Assembly (NCBI RefSeq): GCF_002699985.1
Contig: NZ_LKBT01000010.1
Span: 31,944-95,943 of the forward strand
Length of the DNA stretch: 64,000 bases
Reading direction: 5' to 3'
DNA from: Pseudomonas sp. ICMP 561
GTDB taxonomy: Bacteria; Pseudomonadota; Gammaproteobacteria; Pseudomonadales; Pseudomonadaceae
Positions 39,225-47,510 of this stretch are shown here, piece by piece. The notes beneath the pieces were generated by a model. That model did not search any database and had not been told where the DNA came from. It saw only the letters and a list, made by a program, of their open reading frames with translations. Each line of letters starts with the position of its first letter. The stretch's first letter is position 1. The translations under genes were made by a program, and so were the position numbers.

Positions 39225-39316
39225 GTAGGCACCGTTCGAATCAGACGAAGGCTATCGAGAAAAGCAAACAGAAAAAAGGGGCAAACGGGTATCCGCCTGC
39301 CCCTCTTTAAACGATG

Positions 39317-40024
39317 TTACTGACCCGCGTTGCCGCCTTGGTTCTGCGCCTTGAGGCGAGCCAGCACGTCAGCAGCGCCACCGGTTTTCGCACCGATACC
39401 GGCGTCCTGCAGACGACGCTCAAGATCACCGCCATTGGCGGCGTCCGCGAGCTCTTCCGCGGCTTCCAGCTTGGCATCCTGCTCGTCCTGACGCTGCTTG
39501 ATGCGCGCCAGCGAACCCACTGCAGTTTCCAGACGACCATTGGCACCGCCCGTGGCTGCCGCGGCGTTGATCTGCGCTTTCTGCACGCTGTCACGCGCCT
39601 TGGCCATGTCGGCTTGCTGACGCAGGCCTTTGATCTGGCTTTCGGCCTTGGTGACCTGAGCCGTCAACTTGGTGACCTGAATGCCGAACTGGTCAGCTGC
39701 GGCTTTTTCCTGATCGCGCAGTGCAGTCAGTTCGGAAACCTTTTCCGCACATTCCAGAGCCAGGCCTTCTTCGCCCTTGTTCATGGCGGCGATGGCTTTC
39801 TGTTCCCAGTTGGCGATGTTCTTGTCGTGTTCATCCACACGCTGTACGGACAGCTTGTGTTTGGCTTTGATCTGGATCAGTTGATTGCGAGCGGCGAGCA
39901 TAGAGGCATCGGCGTCACGGATTTCCTGGTCCAGAATTCGGAGTGCCTGAGCGTCGACGATTGCCTCACCGACCTCGGAGGCGCCGCCACGCATAGCGGT
40001 AACCATTTTCTTCCAAAGGCTCAT
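39317..40024 (-). CDS. yjfJ: PspA/IM30 family protein (YjfJ)
   Basis: The 235-residue product is almost wholly helical: MSLWKKMVTAMRGGASEVGE and QALRILDQEIRDADASMLAA open the PspA coiled coil, and a second coil continues to about residue 170. PspA/Vipp1 proteins coat and stabilise the inner membrane under stress. It is the second gene of the operon, 15 bp after yjfI, with a 92-bp gap before the rhomboid gene. Confidence 0.87.
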   Translation of the reverse strand: MSLWKKMVTAMRGGASEVGEAIVDAQALRILDQEIRDADASMLAARNQLIQIKAKHKLSVQRVDEHDKNIANWEQKAIAAMNKGEEGLALECAEKVSELTALRDQEKAAADQFGIQVTKLTAQVTKAESQIKGLRQQADMAKARDSVQKAQINAAAATGGANGRLETAVGSLARIKQRQDEQDAKLEAAEELADAANGGDLERRLQDAGIGAKTGGAADVLARLKAQNQGGNAGQ

Positions 40025-40039
40025 TGATTTGTCTCCCGA

Positions 40040-40660
40040 TTACTGTGAGTCAACTGTTAAAAAATCTTCGTAGGCATCAGCGGCGCGGATCACGTTGTCT
40101 GCCAGGGTAAACACTTCCTGGACAATGACGGTCAGTGAAGAAGCCGCGCTCAGCGCGCCAAACATGCTGTAAACGGTCTCGCCGTTCGGCATGGTTTCGA
40201 TACCGATGGACGACAGCGGGAAGATGTCCCGGCTGCGCAAAACGGTGTCGTTGAAAGCCGCGACGTCTTTTACCTGGGAGGCGTAAACCAGTACGCAATC
40301 CACAAGAATCTGATCGCCAGCAATTGCAATGATGATCGGCAGGCCGCCGAAGTTGTTCATCGTCACGCTCAAGCTTGGCTCGGCCCCCTGAACCAGCGTC
40401 AACTCGACTTCATTACTCTTTACCACGTCCAGTTCAGCGAGCGCCGAGTGCAGCGTGTCGATGGTCCAGTTGGTATTTTCGCTCATGAATTCCTCCAGTT
40501 TGATGCGGTTACCCAAATAGGGCTGGCGTAACACTTTTTCGACGTTTCTCAAGACTTCAGCGTTTTCAGGAAGCACATACAGCTCTCTTTTAACGTACCC
40601 GGCCGCCGTCAGCCGTGCACGCATTTCACGCATGTAGTCGGTTGAAGTTTTTCGAGCCAT
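40040..40660 (-). CDS. yjfI: DUF2170 protein (YjfI) with N-terminal extension
   Basis: The 206-residue product carries the DUF2170 domain (about 58-195: WTIDTLHSALAELDVV, NNFGGLPIIIAIAGDQILVD). About 55 extra N-terminal residues precede it (TDYMREMRARLTAAGYVKRE), which look like a ribbon-helix-helix-type segment; E. coli YjfI is only about 133 residues. GGAAGG precedes the ATG. It is the first gene of the operon and sits next to two identical palindromes, so it may be its own regulator; that is inference. Confidence 0.8.
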   Translation of the reverse strand: MARKTSTDYMREMRARLTAAGYVKRELYVLPENAEVLRNVEKVLRQPYLGNRIKLEEFMSENTNWTIDTLHSALAELDVVKSNEVELTLVQGAEPSLSVTMNNFGGLPIIIAIAGDQILVDCVLVYASQVKDVAAFNDTVLRSRDIFPLSSIGIETMPNGETVYSMFGALSAASSLTVIVQEVFTLADNVIRAADAYEDFLTVDSQ

Positions 40661-40678
40661 CCAAGCGCCTTCCGGGAC

Positions 40679-40742
40679 ATCACATGTGATAGGTCAGCAA
40701 GCTACGCTCAAAAAAACTGATAAGCAATACCTCACATGTGAT
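40679..40742. promoter_or_regulatory. two ATCACATGTGAT-type palindromes, probable operators of the divergent yjf/FUSC region
   Basis: ATCACATGTGAT stands at 40679-40690 and TCACATGTGAT at 40732-40742, their centres 52 bp apart, about five helical turns. On the minus strand TTGCTT and TAGCTT with a 17-bp spacer lie between them and would make a promoter for yjfI. The first palindrome then falls at the transcription start. The binding factor is unknown. Confidence 0.65.
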
Positions 40743-40827
40743 GAAACATTTCATTGCGACTGTGGCTTACTGGTGCCATCCCGCGTCTCCTCCGGGATCG
40801 ATTCTCAAACCGCGCGGTCTTTTACGC

Positions 40828-41901
40828 ATGACGAATTCCCGCTCTCTCCGTTTGCCTTTCTGGCTGCGTCGCGTTTTGCGACCTTTGCTGGATCCTTATC
40901 GCCGCTTCCGCCACGCACGCCTGATCCACGCGGCGCGAATCGCGGTCGGGTTGCTGGTGACGATTCTCTTGACCACAGGGCTCAACCTGCCTCACGGCGA
41001 GTGGGCATCGGTGACAATGCTGATCGTGATTGGCGGCTTGCAGCATCATGGCAATATCCGCAAAAAATCAGTCGAGCGAGCCTACGGAACGTTGATTGGC
41101 GCGGGGCTTGGATTGCTGGTCGTTGTGCAGCAAGGCTATCTGGAGATACCGCTGCTGACCTACGCCATGATGTCGGTGATGTGCGGATTCTTTGCGTATC
41201 ACGCGATCGGTAAAGGCGGCTATACCGCTCTGCTGTCGGCTATTACCTTGTTCATCGTCGCAGGCCATGGCTACAACCCGATCAGCGATGGCTTGTGGCG
41301 CACGGTCGACATCCTGATCGGTATCGCACTGGCCCTGGCTTTCTCTTTCGCACTGCCTCTGTATGCCGTGTTCTCGTGGCGCTACAACCTGGCCAGCGGC
41401 TTGCGTGACTGCGCGAAGGTCTATGGCCGCATCATCCACGGCCAACCGGTAGCGGCTGATGAGCATTTGAAGTTAGTGGCTCGCCTGAACAGCACGATGC
41501 TGCAATTGCGCTCGCTGTTGCCGTCGGTGTCCAAGGAGGTGCGAATTTCCATGGTCGAACTGGATGCCATTCAAGGGCACTTCCGTATGTGCCTGAGCAC
41601 GCTGGAGATCCTCGCCAATATACGGCCTGATGATCTTGATCAAGCGGCCGGCCCTGAGTGGCGCGCACGTCTGGACACGGAGTTTCGTCAAACCCGCCGC
41701 CAGTTGATCGCCATGGCGCGCGCTCTGCAGACAGGCGCTACCGAGCGCCTGCAGCGTACCTCCGAAACCAGTCTGCCAGACATGGGTTACCCGATACCGG
41801 TGCAACTGACCGGATATCACCTGTTGATGCTGCAACTGGCGAGCAACATCGACGGCCTGCAGCAAAGGCTGGCAAAGACATCCAGACGCTGGAAAATTTG
41901 A
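40828..41901 (+). CDS. FUSC family (fusaric-acid-resistance-like) membrane protein
   Basis: The 357-residue product has six or so N-terminal membrane helices (HAARIAVGLLVTILLTTG, GEWASVTMLIVIGG, AYGTLIGAGLGLLVVVQ, ALLSAITLFIVAG, LIGIALALAFSFALPLYAVF) and a cytosolic helical C-terminus, the FUSC/YccS layout of putative exporters. ATG 40828 is taken as start; the frame is open to 40738 but that start would lie on the operator. It diverges from yjfI. Confidence 0.82.
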   Translation: MTNSRSLRLPFWLRRVLRPLLDPYRRFRHARLIHAARIAVGLLVTILLTTGLNLPHGEWASVTMLIVIGGLQHHGNIRKKSVERAYGTLIGAGLGLLVVVQQGYLEIPLLTYAMMSVMCGFFAYHAIGKGGYTALLSAITLFIVAGHGYNPISDGLWRTVDILIGIALALAFSFALPLYAVFSWRYNLASGLRDCAKVYGRIIHGQPVAADEHLKLVARLNSTMLQLRSLLPSVSKEVRISMVELDAIQGHFRMCLSTLEILANIRPDDLDQAAGPEWRARLDTEFRQTRRQLIAMARALQTGATERLQRTSETSLPDMGYPIPVQLTGYHLLMLQLASNIDGLQQRLAKTSRRWKI

Positions 41902-41969
41902 GCATGAAGCAGTTGCTTGAATGGCTGCTTCGTTTTTCGACCTGCCCTTTTGGCCCCCCAGTCAAATCT

Positions 41970-41987
41970 TCGTCATAGCGCTGTCAC
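41970..41987 (+). promoter_or_regulatory. candidate PhoB box
   Basis: TCGTCAT (41970-41976) and CTGTCAC (41981-41987) stand 11 bp apart, as two PhoB half-sites do; the second matches CTGTCAY fully, the first has two mismatches. A TAGCTT hexamer begins 11 bases after the box and could be a -10. The reading direction is toward the chemoreceptor-like gene at 42271. Confidence 0.35.
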
Positions 41988-42178
41988 AAAGGGAAGATAG
42001 CTTCATCTGCAAAAACATCCTGATCGCGACCGAAAACGCTTTTAAAAGCGACACAACGGACAAGATTCTGGCTTCATCAGCCTCACAGATGACATATCTT
42101 TAAAACTGCTATAGCTTGCCCAAACGCACATTGCTATCAGCGACAAAACAAAGAGGAAGTCCACACTTCCCGAATTTC

Positions 42179-42203
42179 AAAGGGGCAAATTACCGGCCCC
42201 TTT
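42179..42203 (+). terminator. GC hairpin in the 41902-42270 gap
   Basis: AAAGGGGC (42179-42186) pairs with GCCCCTTT (42196-42203). A smaller hairpin, GGAAGT/ACTTCC (42155-42170), precedes it, and TATAGC (42111-42116) upstream could be a -10. Together they could end a short RNA of under 100 nt. Apart from this and the candidate PhoB box, the 369-bp gap shows nothing. Confidence 0.4.
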
Positions 42204-42270
42204 CTCTATACCTTCTTTGCACATGTTTATGTGAAGGCTGCCGCCTAATCACTCTTTGAAGTACACGAAA

Positions 42271-43314
42271 ATGATCGAACCCGAACGGATCGTCACTCTC
42301 TCCCGGGAAGTGGAAGCGTTAGCGAATCGAGGTGTCAGCGACATACAGATGATCACGCGGCAAACCCGATTATTGGCGATCAACGCGCTGATTGAAGCGG
42401 CGCATGCGGGTAAAGCCGGCCTGGGTTTCTCGGTGGTGGCAGAGGAGGTCAAAGACATTTCCGAACGGATTTCGAAAATCGCCAGTGGCCTGACCCAGGA
42501 TTTGCAGGCATCAGTCAACGAACTGACTGACCTGGGCCGTGGCATGTGCTTCGACGTACGCGGTCAGCGGCTGGCAGATCTGTCGCTGAACATGATCGAG
42601 ATCATCGACCGCAACCTTTATGAGCGCACGTGCGATGTGCGCTGGTGGGCAACCGACGCCTCGCTGGTCGATGCGTTAACCACAACCACGCCGCAAACCA
42701 GTGCTCACGCCAGCGGGCGGCTGGGGATCATTCTCGACAGCTACACCGTGTACCTGGACATCTGGGTTGCAGACACCAAAGGGCGCGTTATCGCTTCGGG
42801 TCGACCGGATACTTTTGGCAAGGTTATCGGTGCAAACGTGGCCGAGGCGCCATGGTTCAAGCAAGCCGTGCGGCATTCATCCGGCGATCAGTATTTCGCC
42901 GGAGAAGTGGCCGTGGAACCGTTGCTTAACGGCTCGCAAACCTGTGCGTTCAGTGCGGCTGTACGCAGCAAAGCCGGTAAGCAAACGCCGGTGATTGGCG
43001 TGATCGGGATTTTCTTTGACTGGAAAAATCAGGCGGATTCGATCATCAACGGCGTGCGCTTGAGCGACGAAGAGCGCGCTCGCAGCCGGGTGATGCTGAT
43101 CGATGCCAATCACAAGGTCATTGCCAGCTCCGACGCCCAAAGCCACTTGGGCCAAAACGTTGACCTGAAGGTCAAAGCCGGACAAGCCAGCGGTTACAGC
43201 GCTCAGGCTAATAACGTCATTCAGGGTTACTCGATGACACCTGGATTCGAAACCTATCCAGGCATGGGCTGGCTGGGTGTGATCGAGCAGCAGCTGCCCG
43301 CGATAGAGGGGTAG
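42271..43314 (+). CDS. soluble chemoreceptor-like protein with C-terminal Cache-type sensor
   Basis: A 347-residue protein with no membrane span. The N-terminus (about 1-85) is the core of a methyl-accepting signalling domain (RLLAINALIEAAHAGKAGLG, FSVVAEEVKDISERI). The rest looks like a double-Cache/PDC sensor (LGIILDSYTVYLDIWVADTK, GRPDTFGKVIGANVAEAPWF, VMLIDANHKVIASS, YPGMGWLGVIEQ). Signal domain first and sensor last is the reverse of a normal chemoreceptor, and the signalling hairpin is short. The start may also be a TTG at 42256. Confidence 0.75.
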   Translation: MIEPERIVTLSREVEALANRGVSDIQMITRQTRLLAINALIEAAHAGKAGLGFSVVAEEVKDISERISKIASGLTQDLQASVNELTDLGRGMCFDVRGQRLADLSLNMIEIIDRNLYERTCDVRWWATDASLVDALTTTTPQTSAHASGRLGIILDSYTVYLDIWVADTKGRVIASGRPDTFGKVIGANVAEAPWFKQAVRHSSGDQYFAGEVAVEPLLNGSQTCAFSAAVRSKAGKQTPVIGVIGIFFDWKNQADSIINGVRLSDEERARSRVMLIDANHKVIASSDAQSHLGQNVDLKVKAGQASGYSAQANNVIQGYSMTPGFETYPGMGWLGVIEQQLPAIEG

Positions 43315-43351
43315 CGCGGCGTAGATCAAGCTAAATAGTTTGAAATGCATT

Positions 43352-43427
43352 CCTGTAGGAGCTGCCGAAGGCTGCGATGGAATTATCCTGACACACCGCA
43401 TTCGCAGCCTTCGGCAGCTCCTACAGG
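43352..43427. repeat. REP hairpin, same class as 7656-7731
   Basis: CCTGTAGGAGCTGCCGAAGG with its complement ending CTCCTACAGG, between the chemoreceptor-like gene and the convergent ggt gene. Confidence 0.85.
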
Positions 43428-43451
43428 GACCGTGTTGATGTGTGATTACAC

Positions 43452-45041
43452 TCAATACCCCGCAGCAGCCCCATTACTGCGTGGATCAAACGCGCCTTCG
43501 AAAGAGCCATTCGGCAAGCGCACCGCCGCTGCCGCATGCCCCATGGTTTCGGTAAAGGGCGCAAGTATCTCGACCTCATGACCACGCGCTTTCAATTGCT
43601 CGACCACCTCAGGTGCGACGCGTGACTCCAGCTTCAACGTATCGCTGCTGTCGCCCCAGGTTCTGCCCAGCAACCAGCGCGGCGCGGTGACAGCCTGTTG
43701 CAGTGGCTGGCCGAACACCGCGTATCGGCTGAACACCGCAGCCTGTGTCTGTGGCTGACCATCTCCGCCCATGGTTCCATAGACCAGCGTACGGCCGTCA
43801 CTCAACCGCGCCGCCGCAGGGTTCAATGTGTGGAACGGCTTCTTGCCGGGTTTCAGCGCCAGCAGGTGATCAGGGTCGAGGCTGAATGAAGCGCCCCGAT
43901 TCTGCCAGTTCAGGCCGCTTTCCGGCAGCACCACGCCACTGCCAAACTCGTGATAGATACTCTGGATAAACGACACCGCCAAACCACTGCTGTCGATGAT
44001 GCCCATCCAGATCGTATCGCCCGGTCCCTTACCTTCCCCCCAGAGTGCCGCGTGATGTGGATCGATGCGTTCAGCCAAAGCATGCAAGTAGTCAGCTTCA
44101 AGACAGGCCTGTGGCTCGATGGTCATGTGCTCGGGATCGGTGATGTGCTCATCGCGCACTGCAAAGGCCAGTTTGGTGGCCTCCACAAGGGTGTGGATAT
44201 GCTCGGCGCTGTCAGCCGTGCACTGGCTCAGGCCAGCGTGGTCTGCGATGCCAAGGATCAATTGCGACACCAGCCCCTGACTCGGCGGCGGCATGTTGAA
44301 CACGGTGCCAGCGCTGTGTTGGAGCGCCAAGGCCCGGACACGTTTCGCGCGATAACCGGCCAGGTCGCTACGAGTGACCGGCGCGCCTACCCGCTCCAGA
44401 TCCTTGACGATGGAGTCCGCCAGCGAGCCGCGGTAAAAACTGTCCAGCCCCTCTTCTGCCAGGGTTCGCAAAGTAGTCGCGAGACGCGTTTGCTTGAACA
44501 GACTGCCTGCCAAAGGCGCTCGGCCGTTGTGCAAAAAGGTTTCGGCGAAGCCTGGAATGTCCTGTAACTCAGCTTTCTTGCTTGCCGTTGCCATCTGCTG
44601 GGACGGCGTCACCGGGATGCCGGATTCCGCATAAAAGATTGCATCGGCCAGCAGTCGAGGCAGCTGCAGACGACCGCCCCTTTCGGTGCTGACCTGCAAC
44701 GCTTCTTGCCAACCGCCGACAGTACCGGCAACCGTCAGCGCAGCATCAGGGCCTCGAACCGGAATACGCGTCATGCCCGCGTAATGCTCCATGGTCGCGA
44801 GGCTCCCGGCAGGGCCGCTGGCATCAATGGCAACCGGCTCTCCCTCTGGCGGCACAATCAACCAGAAGCCATCGCCGCCCAAGCTGTTCATGTGTGGATA
44901 CACCACCGCAATCGTCGCGGCAGCAGCGACCATCGCTTCAATTGCGTTGCCACCCTCACGCAAAACAGCCAGTGCCGATTGCGCAGCCAGGCTATGAGGC
45001 GCGACGGCGATGCCACGGGCAGCGAGCGTTGTATTAAGCAT
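43452..45041 (-). CDS. gamma-glutamyltransferase family protein
   Basis: The 529-residue product is an Ntn-hydrolase gamma-glutamyltransferase/acylase-like enzyme: HSLAAQSALAVLREGGNAIE, MNSLGGDGFWLIV, the nucleophile threonine in GPGDTIWMGIIDSSG, and GTMGGDGQPQ toward the end. The usual His after the nucleophile Thr is replaced (TIW) and there is no obvious signal peptide, so a cytosolic acylase of the YwrD type is likely. Its stop-to-start spacing from the upstream transporter gene is zero, so the two form an operon. Confidence 0.85.
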   Translation of the reverse strand: MLNTTLAARGIAVAPHSLAAQSALAVLREGGNAIEAMVAAAATIAVVYPHMNSLGGDGFWLIVPPEGEPVAIDASGPAGSLATMEHYAGMTRIPVRGPDAALTVAGTVGGWQEALQVSTERGGRLQLPRLLADAIFYAESGIPVTPSQQMATASKKAELQDIPGFAETFLHNGRAPLAGSLFKQTRLATTLRTLAEEGLDSFYRGSLADSIVKDLERVGAPVTRSDLAGYRAKRVRALALQHSAGTVFNMPPPSQGLVSQLILGIADHAGLSQCTADSAEHIHTLVEATKLAFAVRDEHITDPEHMTIEPQACLEADYLHALAERIDPHHAALWGEGKGPGDTIWMGIIDSSGLAVSFIQSIYHEFGSGVVLPESGLNWQNRGASFSLDPDHLLALKPGKKPFHTLNPAAARLSDGRTLVYGTMGGDGQPQTQAAVFSRYAVFGQPLQQAVTAPRWLLGRTWGDSSDTLKLESRVAPEVVEQLKARGHEVEILAPFTETMGHAAAAVRLPNGSFEGAFDPRSNGAAAGY

Positions 45042-46334
45042 TCAGACTCCTTGGTTGACGGGCTGCGGGGCGTTCTTCGCCAGCCAGTTGATGCGCATGC
45101 GTTTGAGTACGAAAAAAGCCAGCGCAGCGGTAATGATGTCGAAGCTGATCGCAACGGCAAACACCGGTACCCAGCTGTCGGTGTATTGATGCAGCAAGGC
45201 CGCCACCGGACCGCCGAAGATTGAGCCGATGCCTTGGGCCATGTACAGAAAGCCGTAGTTGGTCGTCGCGTTTTTGCTGCCGAAGGTATCCGTCAGCGTC
45301 GACGGGAACAGCGAGAAAATCTCACCCCAGCCGAGAAATACCACGCCTGACAGCAACACGAAAAGGACCGGGTTATCGATGGTCAGAAACCACAACGTCA
45401 TCGCGACGCCTTCAAAGAAGAAAGCGAAGGCCATGGTATTTTCCCGCCCCCAGCGATCTGAGATCCAGCCAAACAAAGGCCGCGTCAGCCCGTTGCAAAT
45501 ACGGTCGATGGTCAACGCCAGTGGCAGGGCCGCCATGCCCATGACCATCACGTTGGTCATGCCGAAGTCCTTGGCGAAACTGGCCATCTGCGAGGTGACC
45601 ATCAGGCCCGACGTGGACATCATGGTGAACATCGCAAACATCAGCCAGAAGACCGGTGTTTTAAGCATCTGTCGCGGCGCCACATCGGCAACCACTCTGC
45701 CGACAATAGGCACCGGCTGTTCGGCGAGGTGCGCGGGCGGTTGCCGCAAGAACTGCGAAGCGACAAACCCGACGATGCCGAGGATCAGGCCGAAGGTCAT
45801 CAGCGTCGACTCCATGCCGACATCCTTGAGGCTATTGCTGATCGGGAAGGTCGTGAGCATCGCGCCCATGCCATAACCTGCAGCGACCGCGCCCGCCGCC
45901 AGACCACGGCGATCCGGGAACCAGCGAACCATCAAGCCGACGATCCCGACATACACGATGCCGGTCCCCAGACCACCCAGCAGGCCATAACTCAGGTACA
46001 GCGAAGTCAGTGAGGTTGCCTGGCTGGCGAGAATCCAACTCAACCCGGAGAGTACACAGCCCGTGGCAATCAACTTGCGCAGGCCAAAACGATCAATCAA
46101 CCAGCCTTGGGCCGGTGAAAAGAAGGTCTGCAGAATAATTAAAAGCGAGAAGGTTATCTGCACCTGGGCCAGAGAAACACCCAGCTTCTGCGTTAACGGA
46201 CCAGTAAATAAAGTCCACACATATTGCGGACTGGAAATGGCCATCATACAAACCATGCCGATAACCAATTGATACCAGCGCGAACTGAAAGCCCCGACGA
46301 CGGGCTGCTCTAGCGTAAGCGTCTTGCTGACCAT
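45042..46334 (-). CDS. MFS transporter, oxalate/formate antiporter (OxlT) type
   Basis: The 430-residue product has twelve hydrophobic helices and the OFA-family start YQLVIGMVCMMAISSPQYVW with LTQKLGVSLAQVQITFSLLI, and the loop motif WLIDRFGLRKLIA. It likely moves a small organic acid or amino-acid derivative. ATG 46334 is chosen as the family-like start; the frame is open to 46388. The downstream gamma-glutamyltransferase begins immediately at its end and may process what it imports. Confidence 0.85.
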   Translation of the reverse strand: MVSKTLTLEQPVVGAFSSRWYQLVIGMVCMMAISSPQYVWTLFTGPLTQKLGVSLAQVQITFSLLIILQTFFSPAQGWLIDRFGLRKLIATGCVLSGLSWILASQATSLTSLYLSYGLLGGLGTGIVYVGIVGLMVRWFPDRRGLAAGAVAAGYGMGAMLTTFPISNSLKDVGMESTLMTFGLILGIVGFVASQFLRQPPAHLAEQPVPIVGRVVADVAPRQMLKTPVFWLMFAMFTMMSTSGLMVTSQMASFAKDFGMTNVMVMGMAALPLALTIDRICNGLTRPLFGWISDRWGRENTMAFAFFFEGVAMTLWFLTIDNPVLFVLLSGVVFLGWGEIFSLFPSTLTDTFGSKNATTNYGFLYMAQGIGSIFGGPVAALLHQYTDSWVPVFAVAISFDIITAALAFFVLKRMRINWLAKNAPQPVNQGV

Positions 46335-46744
46335 AACGAATCTCACTGTGCAAGTGGGTATACGTCTGTTCAGCAAGCGGCATGCCAATAATATTCAAGC
46401 GGCAACAGCAAAAGTCATGAACTTTACAAGTCCAGTCCAGATTATAAAAAACCATCGCCCGCACTTATAACTTCCGAAGCGAGAGTCGAAATAACGGCAT
46501 TAATAGTTTGGGGATTATATTTACACATTACTTATTAACGGCCTTTACCTTACGCCTAACTTTCAGGCTCATCTAACGCTGGCAAGACACAAGGCATCGC
46601 TTAACGGACACATTGCCTTTTTTGTTCACCTTGTGGCTCACAGAGTGCGCACCAGAATGATTCTGCCTGCTTCGTTTTAGCCCGCACGCACCCCATTGGC
46701 AGCCACCACAGGTAATATGCCCGCAGCCTTGAAGGAGAGACACT
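46335..46744. other. 410-bp divergent intergenic region
   Basis: It separates the transporter gene from the Lrp-type regulator. It is A+T-rich (for example around 46480-46560) as promoters bound by Lrp-family proteins often are. No perfect palindrome or reading frame stands out. Confidence 0.4.
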
Positions 46745-47206
46745 TTGTCCACCACCCGCCAACCCGTCCTTGATGAAGTCGACCGCCAATTGATCGCAGC
46801 CCTGCAGATTAATGCTCGCGAAAGCGTTGCCATGCTTGCCCGGCAACTGGGTATCGCCCGGACCACCGTGACGTCCCGGCTGGCGCGGCTTGAAAGCGCC
46901 AAGGTCATCACCGGTTATGGCGTGCGCCTCAGTCAACGGGTGGTTGACGGGGGGTTGCAGGCCTACGTCGGGATCACCGTGCAACCGCGCTCGGGCAAGG
47001 AAGTGCTACGCCGCTTGAGCAGCCTGGCTCAGGTTCAGCAGCTGTGTGCTGTGAGTGGTGAGTTTGATTATGTAGCCTGGCTGCGCACTGATTCGCCGGA
47101 GCAACTGGACCAGTTGCTGGATTTGATCGGCAGCGTTGATGGCGTCGAAAAAACCACGACCTCGATCATTCTCAGCAGCAAGATTGATCGCGGACAGCCT
47201 GTTTAG
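46745..47206 (+). CDS. Lrp/AsnC family transcriptional regulator
   Basis: The 153-residue product has an N-terminal winged helix-turn-helix (LDEVDRQLIAALQINARESV, LARQLGIARTTVTSRLARLE) and a C-terminal RAM ligand-binding domain (YVGITVQPRSGKEVLRRLSS). It starts with TTG, preceded by GGAGAGA. It may control the transporter/transferase pair on one side or davBA on the other, since Lrp-type proteins often sense the amino acid whose catabolism they govern. Confidence 0.88.
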   Translation: MSTTRQPVLDEVDRQLIAALQINARESVAMLARQLGIARTTVTSRLARLESAKVITGYGVRLSQRVVDGGLQAYVGITVQPRSGKEVLRRLSSLAQVQQLCAVSGEFDYVAWLRTDSPEQLDQLLDLIGSVDGVEKTTTSIILSSKIDRGQPV

Positions 47207-47271
47207 CCATTACCCCTCATCGCATCGCGCGTCCGGCATCGGAATGCGATCCCACAGGCTCAATTGAGCCC

Positions 47272-47361
47272 GTAGGACCGGCTTTAGCCGGGAGGACGCC
47301 GGGATACTCGCTAAATGTCTCTTGGCAGAAATACCGCTCTCCCGGCTGAAGCCGGTCCTAC
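47272..47361. repeat. REP hairpin, class with GTAGGACCGGCTT
   Basis: GTAGGACCGGCTTTAGCCGG at the left and its complement CCGGCTGAAGCCGGTCCTAC at the right. The class recurs at 50018-50106. It occupies part of the 304-bp gap before davB; the rest of that gap contains A+T-rich sequence (47395-47465) that may hold the davB promoter. Confidence 0.85.
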
Positions 47362-47510
47362 TAGATCAAAGGCACGGCAGCCCATAAGACAAATTGACTA
47401 TTACCGTCGTCACATCGCACAAAATCACTCCATAACGACGACACTTTGCATCTTATTAACATCCCCGCGCTTGTCTAGACTGTCTCTTTCGCGTTCCAGC
47501 CAGGTCAGTC

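Noticed and set aside
40686..41213. 175-residue plus-strand frame overlapping the FUSC gene
   Set aside because: It is an out-of-frame shadow of the membrane protein and lacks hydrophobic helices or a ribosome-binding site.
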